Below are positions 1-11,599 of a stretch of 64,000 nucleotides of DNA, one piece after another. The notes under the pieces were generated by a model that saw nothing but the letters and a program-made list of their open reading frames with translations, made no database searches and was not told the origin of the DNA. Each line of letters starts with the position of its first letter. The stretch's first letter is position 1. The translations under genes were made by a program, and so were the position numbers. This stretch comes from Phragmites australis (Eukaryota > Streptophyta > Magnoliopsida > Poales > Poaceae): positions 18,593,001-18,657,000 of the forward strand of contig NC_084943.1 in NCBI RefSeq assembly GCF_958298935.1, written 5' to 3'.

Positions 1-713
1 CTTCTTGATGCATCTCTTTTGATCACATAGCATTCCTTAATGAATTCATGCTCAATCCTCTATACATCACCTATAGAACAATTTACTAATAATTCTTAAT
101 ATAACTATTAATCTATAGATATTATTATTAATTACCAAAACTACACTTATATGCTAGATACACCTTTAGAGGTGTTAAAAATATAGAGTTTTTATCCATT
201 ACGTATATATTAGATTACTATAATTCTTATCATGTACTCTCCGTGCACTCTGTATATTACCCCATAAGTTACTATTGAATACAAGTTATTGTTCCTAACA
301 CATTCAACACATGCCAGAGGCTAGAATTAAAACATGAGATTTGCCATTAAACATATTGGTTTCTTGGATGAGATCAGCACCCATTTGGTAGAAAGTGATC
401 CATTAGAAATGCAATCTGTGATTTGTTTTACATCATAGTACAATTGATGTTGCATCGAAAAGGAGGGTGTTTCTCCTGACATAGACTCTAAACCAACCAA
501 GGAAGCAAGTTCTGAACCAGGCAAAAGCACCACTTCTCGAACTGGAGCAGCATCTTCTCTCCAATAAGAATCCACAGACAGCAGAAGCATTGAGCCAAAC
601 ATGATTTCCACAAACAAGCCGCTGGCCTTCATTGCCGTTTGCTTAATTCACACCAAACTATCCACTAAACATGCTTCTATTCCAACAAACTGGTTCACAA
701 CCCAGAAATAAAA
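1..713. other. 3' flank of the RPA43-like gene; no clear gene
   Basis: AT-rich flank downstream of the minus-strand RPA43 stop codon. A 101-codon ATG-initiated frame lies at 632-327 on the minus strand, with a hydrophobic start (LFVEIMFGSMLLL). It has no recognisable domain and lies where the 3'UTR would be, so I do not call it a gene. Confidence 0.4.
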
Positions 714-3504
714 TTATCGTTCCTCAAAATTCCTCTTTCGGGACTTGTGTGGCCGTTCAGATTTCACCACACTATCTTCATCGTTGAGTGCTCTGTGTTC
801 TTGTTCATTCTGCTCAAATTTGATGTTGATATCCCTCGACCTCCTTTTGCCACTGGAGATTTGAGCAGCACTAATATCATTACAAAGCTTGAATAGACAG
901 GCTTAAAATTACAGTTCAAAAAGTAACATGAAAACATGTGTTAGTATATCCTCAGACCTGTTGATTTCTGATGCATATTCTGCATCGTGTACTGATAACC
1001 AAAGCATGGATCCAGTGTGAGGTGGGATTAAAGATCCAGTTATATGACAATTCATTTCTGTATCCACCCTGTCATTGAACATCAGAAGAAACATAGTCAA
1101 TTTATCCATCATAGATTGTTGAGCATCCCACTAACTGTCTCAAATCACTTCAGCAAATATATGTGCTTCTCATGAGATGTATTGTGGGAATGAGTTTCAG
1201 ATCATTTCAAGTACATTAACCTATTAGTAAATGATGTAGCTAGATAGCTGAACTACAGTACATGCATTTCAGCAAGCCATCATCTTGCACCTGACATGTT
1301 TTATACTGTACAGTAGTTGTAACGTAAGAAGCACAGCAGGGTGAAATACTAACATGCTACAAAATTTCAAAGGTGCTTGCGCAACATATAGATTGCACAA
1401 CTAACATAAGCAAAGGACAAATGTAGAAACAAACATGTATTTTGACATCCGATGAAGATGTGTTTCAATTCAGAAAAGAAAACATCGTGCAAAACAATTT
1501 AAACTGACAAAAAAGCAAAAAAGAAAACAAGATCAGCCCACACCTCTTGACAGAAAACCTTATCATGCTTCCTCTTTTGATCACATGCTGTTTGTCTGAC
1601 CGGCTTACAAATTTTCCTCCATCACCTTTCTGTGCGAAAATATAAAACAAATCAATACCTACTTTGTTAAGAGACTGACTGACTTTGATGTAATATCTAC
1701 GCAGAATTGTACAACATAGAGAAGTTCTTTAGTCACACGCTGTGTTCAACAGTCCACACAAAACTGAGGTTTCAGACATTCAGGTATAGCAAGAGGTTCC
1801 CAATGGTCTGAAGAACATCACAAAAATGGAAAAGTATGAAGGATTCCAACATGCACACACAAGTATAAGAGCTAAAAACTAAAAAGAAGTAGCAAGCTCA
1901 CAGGAGTGGCAAGTGCAGAAGAATCTTTTGAGTTTCGACACTTGTCGCACACCTTCAATTAGCTTCTGATTCTTTCCACTGTTGGGAAAATTTAGTAACA
2001 CTAGTCCTAATATTGTCGAAAGTTAAACCCTCAAACTGTACTGTATAAAAAGAAACACAAGCGTCCAGCTACAAACAATCAATGTGAGAATAGGAAAATT
2101 TTAGGCATCACACTTTTAGGCATATCTGTAATCGGTGTCAACGAATAGGAAAGCAAATGCTCAGATTTGGAAATAGGAATAAGTGAAGAATAATAAGAGT
2201 TGCTGATGACTTGTGATAACAAACAATTCCTGCCAAGTTCTGTTCCTACTTCCATGTATATGTGTTTCACTAAATACAATTTATGAGGCATACACAAAAG
2301 GACATGGATATTAACGACATTCAATTACTGAAACAGTGAAAGTAGAAGAGCTTCACCTAAAAAATTGAATCAGAACAAAGTTATCACATTATTAGGAAAA
2401 CAGTGTCCTTTTTAATCAATATAAAAAAACAGTCAATCTTACTCTTTTGAATTTGAACTTTTCATGGATATCGTCTGACATAATGGCTGCTGAGAAAACC
2501 CCCAATACAATGGCATGGATTGATTCCTTCCCAAGCATTTCAACCTTCCCTTCTGAGGTTAGCAAACAATTAAACATCAGATCTATGCATTCAAACTTCA
2601 ACCATGATAATTTCTATTTTCATTTCACTGGATATGATCGCAGAATTCAGCCATTAGCAAAATGATTAGCACACTTTATTCAAATGGACCCAAAGTTCTG
2701 AAAGATGTGGTATCCCCAATAGTAACATGCTAGTTTGAACTTGTAAAAAAGTGCAGTCAGGCAGAGAACTATTAGCAAGTTTAACATGGTGTGCATGAGC
2801 TGAGAGTTAGGCACATAAAAAATAAGAGCATACCCAGGATCATGTCTGGTTGGGGAGAGAAGAGCAGCAGGTTCGCATGCACTGGGACGCCAAAGTACGG
2901 CACCAAGCCATTCAGGATTTTGGCTTTCCCACCCTCGACGCTAACTTCATGAGCCAGCAACACGCCATCAAAGCGATCTTCGTACCTGTATAGGAACGAG
3001 CACCATCAAATTTTACTCAACCAACAATTAAACTTGCTAAAAACAAATGACCCTTGCGGCAGCTCGAAAGTGGCAAGAAGCATGCTACGAAGAATTAAAG
3101 GTCCTATAATCCATACACAATCTCCCTGGAACTTCTTCAACTGTAGTTTGGATACGCACAACCTCACAGCGGAATCTGACATCATATTCACGCCTATCGA
3201 TTTGCTCCGGAGCTCAAGCTCATAAGCAGCGCAACCTATTGCCCCGAAATTCGCGTCTTTCCCCTCTAACCAAAACCGGCACAGGACCACATTCCTCTAT
3301 TACGAACGAGTCGAGCCCAAGCCCAAGGGAATCCGCTGGACCAGGAGCATGAACTCCGCAAGAATCAGAGGAGGGAGGGGGGAGGGGCACGCACGAGAAG
3401 AGGAGCGCGCTGAGCTGGCGGGCGACGGCGCGGCGGACGTCGGCGGCGTTGGAGGGGTGCACGTACACCGTGAGATTCGCCACCGCCTCCCGGAGCGCCT
3501 CCAT
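714..3504 (-). CDS. RPA43: RNA polymerase I subunit RPA43-like protein, 235 aa
   Basis: Peripheral stalk subunit of RNA polymerase I (the A43/Rpb7 family), acting in the nucleolus in rRNA synthesis and initiation-factor contact. Six exons read in frame: 3504-3395, 2985-2834, 2552-2443, 1629-1544, 1068-958 and 852-714, all with GT/AG ends, total 708 nt. Exons 1 and 2 give the N-terminal stalk domain (DRFDGVLLAHEVS, then VPYFGVPVHANLLLFSPQPD). Exon 3 carries the start of the OB-fold (EGKVEMLGKESIHAIVLGV). The last exon is a short basic tail ending RKRNFEER. The start at 3504 is the first ATG of the frame; an upstream TTG at 3525 is not preferred. Family assignment rests on remembered similarity to plant RPA43 proteins and is strong over exons 1-3. 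Confidence 0.88.
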
Positions 3505-3540
3505 CACGGCGTAGGCTGGCGGCAAGAACCCTAGTTAAAC

Positions 3541-4850
3541 CCTAGTAAACGGCGGCGGCGGCGGGAGGGCAGGGCAAGTGAAGGAAGAAAGACGAAGCGG
3601 CTCGGTGAGACAGACTGGTGGGGTCAGGAGACAAGCTGTGCACGTGCGTCTGTTTCTTGTAAGGCTGGCCCACTGACAGAGTGGGACCTGATGACAGTGT
3701 GTCCTTACTCATCAGTGTGTGCTAGTGAGTTAGCCTGAACATTGAGCCAACTCCAGATGTGTTTAGATAATAGGATTGAGTGAACCAATCAGCCGGTTCT
3801 GAAACCGGAAAAACGATGAACGTAGAGCAGTTTCTCTGCCTTTCGTATCAACCATCCTAACGAAAACACATCAAATCCGTGAAGTTAAGGTCTAATGTCT
3901 CGACAATTCTATAGGGAATGACGAGCACCGGACCAATCGGTTTTAAATTGAACTTTAAATTTAGTACCTTTGTTTTATTCTTGAGAGGTCCTGTTTTGGA
4001 TCTATTTCGAACTTGATGCTGCTAAGTTTCCGATTTCAGCGTTGCAACCTATCTTAAATAAAAACAAAGTCCTAAGTCAATTCATTTATTATATTGATAA
4101 AAAAATTATTTAAATGTAGAAAATTTGTTAAGCCATATGAATAAAAATTGTGTATAGATAATCCATAGTCCACAAAAGATCATGGGCGCCTAATTCATGT
4201 ACACACAAAATTGACCTAGAGAATATCATGGGTTTGAACAAAATCGACGTCTATATCTTGTAGAACCAGAAAAATATAATCTGATTCATGCATACTTGCA
4301 ACATACAAGGGTGGATCCAGGAGAGGCCCAGCGAGGGCACAGCCCCCGCTCAAATTCTTGTTTTTCAGTGAATTTAGGCACTTTTATTGTAAAGTTGCAA
4401 AAGCCCTATATTTTTCAATGCCATGCTTACAGTAGATGATCCTGGTATGCAAATATAGGGCTTGATGATTGCCCAGAAGTTGAAGCCATCTTTGTGGATG
4501 TCAGTGACGACAGTGTCGACTTCCTTTAGGCGATAGACGATGAGGAGCTTTAGGGCTGAGCTCAAGCTGCCAGATGTAGCCACTGCAGAGTGTAGAGAGA
4601 GGCAACTGATGTGAGAGGTTGTGCTAGTAGAGATTTCTTACAAAGCTAAGGGGGACATCATTTGTTAGTGGTTGATCATGGGGTGACATAAGAATCGGGA
4701 ATTTAGAAGAACGTTAATATACTGCCAGAGCCTCTATTTCACCACCCGTGCTAAGGATCTCATTGATTTGTCATTTGTCGTTCCTTAGAGTTTCCATACA
4801 TTAAGCACTTCTCAAGGACATTAGAAGATTCCCCGGCTAATGTCCGTAAT
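3541..4850. other. Upstream flank of RPA43 and degenerate repeat sequence
   Basis: Probable promoter of the minus-strand RPA43 gene just above 3504, then AT-rich intergenic DNA. Around 4307 a sequence resembling a hAT-type terminus begins (GGTGGATCCAGGAGAGG), but no matching second end with a target duplication was found. The stretch near 4560-4660 (GTAGCCACTGCAGAGTG, then TTGTGCTAGTAGAGA) recurs in diverged form at about 5920-6000, so the area is built from duplicated repeat DNA. No credible gene. Confidence 0.35.
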
Positions 4851-4854
4851 CCTC

Positions 4855-5440
4855 CGAGCAAATATCCTTATAATTACATGTTGCAGAGGTGGAATTTCAT
4901 GCTCAAAAAAGAAATCCGAACTACAATAAGCATGTATGTATTCATTATTTATGTGTATGTCTGTGTGTGACACACAGATCAATACATGTTTGTCTTTGTG
5001 TGTGTGACACGGTAATCATGCATGTGTCTGTGTGCCCGCAACACACAACATGGTTTGTAAAAGTTGAAGAGGTGAAATATGACAGAGGGAACCTTTTGGA
5101 CTGCATGATTTGCAAAGACGCGATCATCAATTCAACAAGCATGAGGTATGAACTCATGGCCATAACCTCAGAGCAAATCTCCTTATAGTTGCAGATCGCG
5201 GAAGTGGAATTCCGTGCTCCAAAAAAGAAATATGAACTACAATAAGCATGTATGTATTCATTACTTAGGCACGCATGTGTGGCACACAGATCATGTGTGT
5301 GTCTATGTGTGACGACACACACAACATGATTTGCAAAAGTTGAAGAGGTGAAATCTGACAGAGAGAATCTTCTGGACTGCATGGTTTGCAAAGATGTCAG
5401 TCACCAGCTCAACAAACCCAAGGTATGATTTCTATTAAGA
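4855..5440. repeat. Two-copy tandem duplication, period about 314 bp
   Basis: Copy A begins near 4855 (CCGAGCAAATATCCTTATA) and copy B near 5168 (CAGAGCAAATCTCCTTATA). Both then carry the same order of blocks: a GTGGAATT..GTGCTC-like block, CTACAATAAGCATGTATG, a GT/CA-rich stretch (TGTGTGTGACACA), then CAAAAGTTGAAGAGGTGAAAT and CTGCATG..TTTGCAAAGA. The copies are diverged, so this is an old duplication. The frames that cross it are repeat-derived and contain no known domain. Confidence 0.7.
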
Positions 5441-6130
5441 CCATAGCTTTCTCTTCAGGCGTCGTAGCTGCAATATTCTCCAGTGTAAAACAACTCCCAA
5501 ATTGATTAATGATGCAAAAGACAACCTAAAGAAGCTACTTAGCCATCATGGGACACAAAGATAACACCTTGGCATGCGAATAATTCGTTAGTACACACTA
5601 ACTATTACTTTAGAGTTGCACCAAAGTTCACTTACCAGAAGTGTGCAATGTGACCAATGGTAACAGAAAGTTTATTTGTTCAAACTGTTGATCACCCCCA
5701 TAGACGATGTTGTATTGGATTGCTAATTGTCTGGCTCTTCAGAATCATGCGTGGCCCTAAGTTGAATTGATGTCTAATCTTGTGGAACCAGAAATGCTAT
5801 TTCAGTGATCATTGCATAACCAAAAGTTCCAAGGAGCATTTGCGCCACGCCTTGACCCGTCACAGGCTGCACACCTCGTTGGTGTCGAGCGGCTTCTTTG
5901 TGATGTAGGTCGCATGTAGCCACTACAGTGTGCGGAGAGATGCAAGTTATTTGAAAGTTGTGCTAATGGAGATATCTTATAAAGCTAAGGAGGTAGTTGT
6001 TTTGGACATAAAAAAATATCAAGAAAGTGGGGGTGTCACGCACACACAACTCAGCAGATTGAACAAAGTGTACGAAACATATGATAGAGTAGGATAAAAA
6101 AAAATTATGAATCCCCATCCCCTCTCAGAT
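5441..6130. other. Intergenic, repeat-derived; no gene
   Basis: Contains near 5920-6000 a diverged second copy of the block at 4560-4660. Nothing else recognisable. Confidence 0.3.
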
Positions 6131-6133
6131 TCA

Positions 6134-6389
6134 GGGCCTGTTTGTTTCAGACTACTTTTGGTTTTTGCTTCTGTCAGAAGCCCAAACAAACGAGTTTGCT
6201 GAAAAATGGTTTCTAGAGAAGCCAGAAGCCTGCTTCTGAGAAAATAAACTAGAAGCTGAGAGTAGCTTTTCTAAGAAGCAAAAAAATTATTATAAAATTC
6301 AACTGCTAAAATCTAAAAGCAGGTTTAAAAAAAAACAAAAGTACAGCTTTTCAGAGAAACCAGAAATAGAAGACCAAATAAACAGGCGC
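6134..6389. mobile_element. Tourist/PIF-Harbinger-type MITE, 256 bp
   Basis: Left end GGGCCTGTTTGTTTC and the reverse complement of the right end GCGCCTGTTTATTTG form imperfect terminal inverted repeats. A 3-bp TCA flanks both sides (6131-6133 and 6390-6392), the target duplication length of the PIF/Harbinger superfamily. No coding capacity. The interior is rich in AGAAGC/GCTTCT motifs that fold back on each other. Confidence 0.75.
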
Positions 6390-6834
6390 TCACTATATAG
6401 ATGATATACTCTGCACTCAACTTCAGAGTAGAGATAAATCTTGTTGTTGCCTGAACTTGTACCAACAATGCCATGAATGTGGAAAACATAATACATGCAA
6501 CACTCCTTACCTGACATGCCCTATGTAGATCATATGCATGGCATAAACTTATGATCAGGTGCAAATCTCATACCTCTGAACCTAGTGCAAACTACTACTT
6601 GCAGTAGCATTCATTCAGAACCTGGTAAGCGGCTGAACCCTTGGTGTCATGGTGGGACTGGGATTGTATCCACTCGGTTGGTATGTTGGAATAAAACCCA
6701 AGCTTAGATTGTCCATGTAAGGATAAACACCAGAACTTGAACGTCTAGATATAGAGGAGCAAGGACTTTATAGCACAGGAAGCACCACCAGCACCGTCTG
6801 ATACCAGGTGTATAAGGTGACGAGGAGTCGTGAA

Positions 6835-7018
6835 CACTACTACAATACAGCCTGCCACTACTGGTTTTGTACTCAGTAGTGAATTAGCGACAGTGATAAT
6901 CCATATTCACGATTGTCACTACCAGCTTTGAAATGACAATGATAATAAGTATCACTGTCGGTTCAAGGTTTGAACCGGCAGTGATAACCTAACTATCACT
7001 GTCGGTTCATGTCTTGAA
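6835..7018. mobile_element. CACTA-type transposon terminal fragment
   Basis: Begins with CACTACTACAATACAG, matching the CACTA tip typical of grass En/Spm elements. It is followed by subterminal repeats in both orientations: GACAGTGATAA, ACTATCACTGTCGGTTC, GAACCGGCAGTGATAA. Only one terminus was found, so this looks like a broken end rather than a whole element. Confidence 0.6.
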
Positions 7019-7440
7019 AAAAATACTCTACTATGAACTCTTCAGAATGGGGATCTGTCTCAAGTTTAATCTTAAACTTGAGACAAACATCTCATGCTGA
7101 AATATTCGTGATAGAGTATTTTATATCTAAATAAATAGAGAAATATTTTTGGTAAAGTAATTTAAATCTAAATTCGCGATATAAACTCAATCAACATTAT
7201 GATCAATGTGCCCTATGATGCAAAATTGCTCAGAGCTCCTAGCTTTCTAGTAGAGCGGTTTTGCACCATAAAACCACTGATCCCCATGCTCAAGTTTATC
7301 CTAATTTAAAAATACAATCATCTTGAAACCGCAGTGACAAAAATAAGTCTAAATGAATGGCGAAAACACAATCATCTTAAAGCGAATATGTTTTATGTCA
7401 CTCGTTTAAATCATATTATTTTCACAATCTTGAATACTCA
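7019..7440. other. AT-rich intergenic; nothing recognised
   Basis: No open frame with coding character. A short inverted pair (CTCAAGTTTAATC / TTAAACTTGAG at 7056-7084) is visible near the CACTA fragment. Confidence 0.3.
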
Positions 7441-7454
7441 ACTTGCCACTCGTT

Positions 7455-8095
7455 TAGATGGGGAGATGAAGATAGGGAGAACGGGCGATGGGGAGATAGG
7501 GCAACAGGCTCGAGAGATGGGGAGATAGAGCAATGAGGAGACGGGGCCGCAAGGTCAATAATGGATTGGGAGATGGGGACATGGGGCGACTGGGAGACGA
7601 GACAGCATGGCCATAGTTGACGTGGCCAGGGGCGAAGCTAGGATTTAAATATGGGAGGGGCCAATTAGACATGGAGGGGGCCAATTAGATCAGGAATTAG
7701 ATTAAACTATAATTAACATGTGCTGATTAATACTTTATTAGTTGAATGGCAGCTCTGTTAGGGGGTGCTAGGCCCCCTCCAGCCATGCCGTGGCTTCGCC
7801 ACTGGACGTGGCTGTGAGGTTGGTGATGGGCTCGGGAGATGGGGAGACAGGGCGACGTGACCGCGAGGTCGGTGACGGTTTGGGAGATGGGGACACGGGG
7901 TGGTGGGGAGATGGGGTGACAGGGTCGGGAGATAGGGAGATGAGTGATAGGGAAATGAGGCCGCGAGATCAACGATGGCTTAGGAGATGGGGACACGGGG
8001 TGACTAGTACGGGGCAACATGGCTACAGTTGGCGTAGCTATGAGGTCAGCGACAGATCAGGCGACAGGGAGACAGGGCGAGGGCTAGGGCTTGCA
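7455..8095. repeat. Degenerate G-rich minisatellite, split by a hAT insertion
   Basis: Short units of the type GATGGGGAGATAGGG / GGAGATGGGGACACGGGG repeat irregularly from 7455 to about 7615 and again from 7820 to about 8095. The two halves are parts of one array, interrupted by the 178-bp element at 7627-7804. Frames read through it on either strand are low-complexity artefacts. Confidence 0.6.
7627..7804. mobile_element. Non-autonomous hAT element, 178 bp
   Basis: Ends are CAGGGGCGAAGC and, inverted, CAGTGGCGAAGC (11 of 12 matching). A perfect 8-bp direct repeat GACGTGGC lies at 7619-7626 and 7805-7812, the hAT target-site length. No coding capacity. Confidence 0.85.
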
Positions 8096-8136
8096 TTCTC
8101 CTTCTGATTTCCTTCCTCATTTGCTGGCTAGTCTCT

Positions 8137-8274
8137 GTTTTTTTTACAACGGGCCCTCTTTACCCGGGTTTTTATTGGAGAACTTAATAGGTGATGTACA
8201 GGATGGAAGTTGAACCCTCGTCGCACTGGCTCTACCCATAAAACACTGCCATCCTGTTACAAGCATGTCCGTAA
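8137..8274 (-). mobile_element. tRNA-derived SINE, 138 bp, with 14-bp target duplication
   Basis: Flanked by perfect 14-bp direct repeats GCTGGCTAGTCTCT at 8123-8136 and 8275-8288. On the minus strand the body has a polymerase III B-box-like GGTTCAACTTCC and an upstream GGGTAGAGCCAGTG stretch like a tRNA left half. It ends in a short A tail (run of T at 8138 onward on the plus strand). Family not identified; it does not match the rice p-SINE1 pattern as I remember it. Confidence 0.75.
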
Positions 8275-8514
8275 GCTGGCTAGTCTCTTTGGGAGTAGCT
8301 AGCCTACCGGGTTTTCGTGTTGTTTTGGTGGGTTTTCGTAGCGACTCTATATTAGTTAGGCTAGAGAATTTTTGAGTTCGTGTGTCAATTTCCCGGTCCT
8401 TCTGACTCTCAAACTGAAAAACAAGCTAGCATGCACGTTCAGTACAGCTTTGCTATATATTGTGCGTCAAAGCAATCCGTGAAAATTGAATCCGGTGTCT
8501 TTTAATGCAATCGC

Positions 8515-8655
8515 TTATGGCTCATAGAGCTCGTTGTCCTGGAACTCGCCATAGACGTCGTTGCAGAACGGGTGGCCCTCGCGGCCGGCTCCGCTGTAGA
8601 ACACCGGAGCCTCCATCTCCGGCAGTGCGAGGTCGGCACGCAGGAGCTCGTCCAT
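8515..8655 (-). pseudogene. Short GC-rich coding-like fragment, 46 codons
   Basis: A small frame from ATG 8655 to TAA 8517-8515 with strong GC bias at third positions, unlike its surroundings. It encodes MDELLRADLALPEMEAPVFY and ends FCNDVYGEFQDNELYEP, acidic and aromatic like the C-terminal tail of a plant transcription factor. The frame has a stop just upstream (TGA), and the GC-rich stretch extends to about 8790 in other frames, so it looks like a captured or decayed gene piece. Parent gene not identified. Confidence 0.35.
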
Positions 8656-8789
8656 GCCGAAGCGATTTCACCGCAGAACCTTCGCCTCGCCACCTAGCGG
8701 CACCCATGGATCAGCTCCTCCTTTGGCTCCGCGGCCGGCGCCGGCTGGCCTCGAGACCTCATAGGCTTCTGCGGCAGCGACAGCCACAT

Positions 8790-9480
8790 AAAAGTACACA
8801 CTCTCTCTTATATATATATTCCATATTTAGCGTAGTTAAAACTTATGAGTTTTTATTGAAAAACAGTTTTTTAAAATTATGTATAGTTTATAATTTATGT
8901 TTAGTATAGTTGAAACTTATGAGTTTAGTGTATGCTAAAAACTATTAGTTTTTATAAGAAAATTTTAGGTTATCAGCATACCAGTTTTTTAAAATAGTTA
9001 CACTCAACTAGCTTATTAATTTTTAATTTATTTTATTAAATTTTTCTGTTTTTCAAAAGTCAACAGTAACTCAACCTGTTTATTTTAATTTATAGCTTTC
9101 TGAGAAATAGAAGCTAGTAATAAGATATAACAAACAGAACTATAGAAATAATATCATAATCGATAGTCGATCTAACAAGATTGCAAGATTCGGAGCAACA
9201 CATGCTCGATCTTAAGGCAGAGTATTGCTCTGTTTTCAATGACTATCAGATAGCTTCTGCTTCATGGAATATAAGACACTTATAGATTAAATTTAATCTA
9301 TAATAATATATAAGCAGAAACTGATAAACTGATATGATCATATCATCATAGCATAATCTAGATATATATAAGAAATCACTACATGACTAGATTTATTGTA
9401 CTCAAAATTAGGAACTGCAGGAAATAAAGTACGAGAAACATGATTTTTGCGTACTGTTCATGCGTGGTGAAGGTTACTGA
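8790..9480. other. AT-rich intergenic; no gene
   Basis: TATATATA and TTTTTAAAAT-rich sequence without coding frames. Confidence 0.3.
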
Positions 9481-10022
9481 AGATGCTGGTTGTACCGTGT
9501 TGATGGCACGATCGATCATGCTGACGACACGCCGAAATTGTTGATGATGACAGCCGGTAGCGCCCAAGCGACCAGGAAGACAAGACGTGGTGAAGAACTT
9601 GAGCAGTCGCGCGGAGCGCTTCTCAAAAATCTTATTCGTCCTCTCCCGGTACAAGATCTCAAGAGCGAAGGTTTCGGAGACCTGCTCTCCAGATTACCGG
9701 TGCACGTCGATGTCGGGATAGAGTAGACTACAGCGACAGCACAATAGAAAGAGAAAGAGGCAAACCCTAACTCTTATATAGACTCACTAAATGAGAGAGT
9801 TCCCAATTTTAAGACTACTCTCAATTAGTAGTCTAGGTTGTACATGTTCTAAAAAGGTGGGGTCCTTACATATATATATATGGGAAAAACCTTCCTCGTC
9901 TACTTTTATTAGCAATATGATACTAATAAAAGGTGGATCTCAATATGAGTTACCTCTCCATAATATAAGCTTTTAAAATTTATTAAAAATTATTATATGA
10001 ATCAACCCTAATAATTCTAACA
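9480..10022 (-). mobile_element. Copia-type LTR remnant
   Basis: On the minus strand the sequence starts TGTTAGAATTATTAGGG at 10022, a usual Copia LTR beginning. It includes a stretch (plus 9598-9680: CGCGGAGCGCTTCTCAAAAA, then CGTCCTCTCCCGG) that recurs in diverged form at 29808-29880. The second end and target duplication were not found. A 78-codon plus-strand frame at 9490-9726 lies inside this LTR-like sequence and is not a gene. Confidence 0.45.
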
Positions 10023-10029
10023 CTGCTCC

Positions 10030-11515
10030 GGACGAAGTTCAGACGATGATAGCATTCCAAGAGGTCTGGGAAAGTTGTACCTCATGGAAAATTTGATGTC
10101 CGGCGTGGAGATCCTCCATACCACCGCACTATAGCTACATTTTTAGCTGTGAGATGCATAAGGCGCCAGAGGCGGATGTTCAAACGAAGCACGTTCTTAA
10201 GCGCCGCCGTTGATTCCAGACTTGTGTATATGTGATGGAGTGGTAATGTGTGGTTTTGTACCTAAATATGAAGTGGTTAAGTAGGATAATAGCATAGTGA
10301 AAATATTTATATGAAAAAGATAGCTTTCAAATATATGTATAATCTTGTAGTCGACAAATTCTTTTATCTGAAGTCATCATATTTGTACCAAAATTTTGTT
10401 CACAACCAATTTAGCACCCTTATCTTATCAGCTCGACTCCGTTCGTCGTGCTTCACTCGTGGAAGTAACTAACACTCCTTTGGTTAGATAAAGGATAATC
10501 TCTAATATTAGTAATTATATGGTAAAATGACAATATATTTAATATTTAAGTTGCTTCATAAAGAAGCAGTGGAAAACAAATGTTGGTTTACGTTTTTTAG
10601 TGAGATATTCAAAAATTTATAATATATTCATATAGAAGCATACATAAATATGATAATTATAGATCTCGATAACTTTGTGTTAACAACTTTTTTACTTCAA
10701 GCCATTTAGTTATCCAAATAGTTATCAAAAGATTCAAACAACAAAGGTCAAAAAAATATATATCCCATTGCAATCAATAATGTGTGTTATGTGAGTTGGC
10801 CAGAGAGTTGCATGGAGTTAAGAGATCAGGGGTTTAAGTCCTAGCAATTCGTGATCTATGGTAGAGCTTCAATTTGAAATCTATCTTGACCGTTTATTTT
10901 ATAAGAGTACATACCGATATCATCATATGCTGGTGCTTATATTGCTGTAACATTGTTCATGTACGAAACAATCGTGTACATGTATAAATAACTTGTAAAT
11001 GAAAGTTAATTTTTTTTTAATTAAAAGTCATGTCATTTCTGTATAGTCACAATGATCAGCAAAACACTGCCGTCGCTATCATTATTTTGTCTCTCTATTG
11101 CTTGCTAATCCCATAAAATTATTTGCTAAATATATTTGGAACACTTCTCGGTGGGTATAAGTTGGAATACACTTGAATGATAAATCACATAGATTTCACA
11201 AATCGGCAATAAAAAAAAGAGATGCTTAATATACATTTTTAACTATCTTTTCGTTGTCTCTTCGATAAATTATGTTTTGTTAGAAGAACACTTCTACGGA
11301 GATACCGGAGAAAGATCTTTATCTTTAGTGATATTTTTATGTTCTAAATTTCTTTTTTTCTTCATTATTTATAAGTGCTTAAGGGGAATGATCCTTATTT
11401 ATAGTCGGATCATTTTTCGAATTTTGTAACTATGACCGACGATTTAGGTAAGACTGGGTGTAATCTGTAATGTAATGTGTTTTCCACTTAAAAAAACCAC
11501 ACTTTCTTCTACCCT
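10030..11515. other. Intergenic and promoter region of the PheRS gene
   Basis: AT-rich with no coding frames. A tRNA-like patch (AGGGGTTTAAGTCCTAG near 10828) is too weak to call. The CTTTCGCTTTCGCTTTCGCT pyrimidine-rich tract at about 11543-11562 probably lies in the promoter or 5'UTR of the PheRS gene. Confidence 0.3.
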
Positions 11516-11599
11516 TAACCCCCTCCTCCGTCTTCATCTCGCACTTTCGCTTTCGCTTTCGCTCTCCTCTCCAGCCCACAAGAAGCCGCAGCCGCAGCC

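Noticed and set aside
327..632. 101-codon frame downstream of RPA43 on the minus strand
   Set aside because: No domain, lies in the presumed 3'UTR, and cannot be joined to the upstream gene after its stop at 714.
4945..5391. 148-codon Thr/His/Cys-rich minus-strand frame
   Set aside because: It is the translation of the 314-bp tandem duplication with its GT/CA tracts.
7454..8107. Several Pro/Ser/His or Gly/Asp-rich frames on both strands
   Set aside because: They are translations of a G-rich minisatellite and cross transposon borders.
10793..10860. tRNA-like patch with AGGGGTTTAAGTCC
   Set aside because: A B-box-like match alone, without paired acceptor or anticodon arms.
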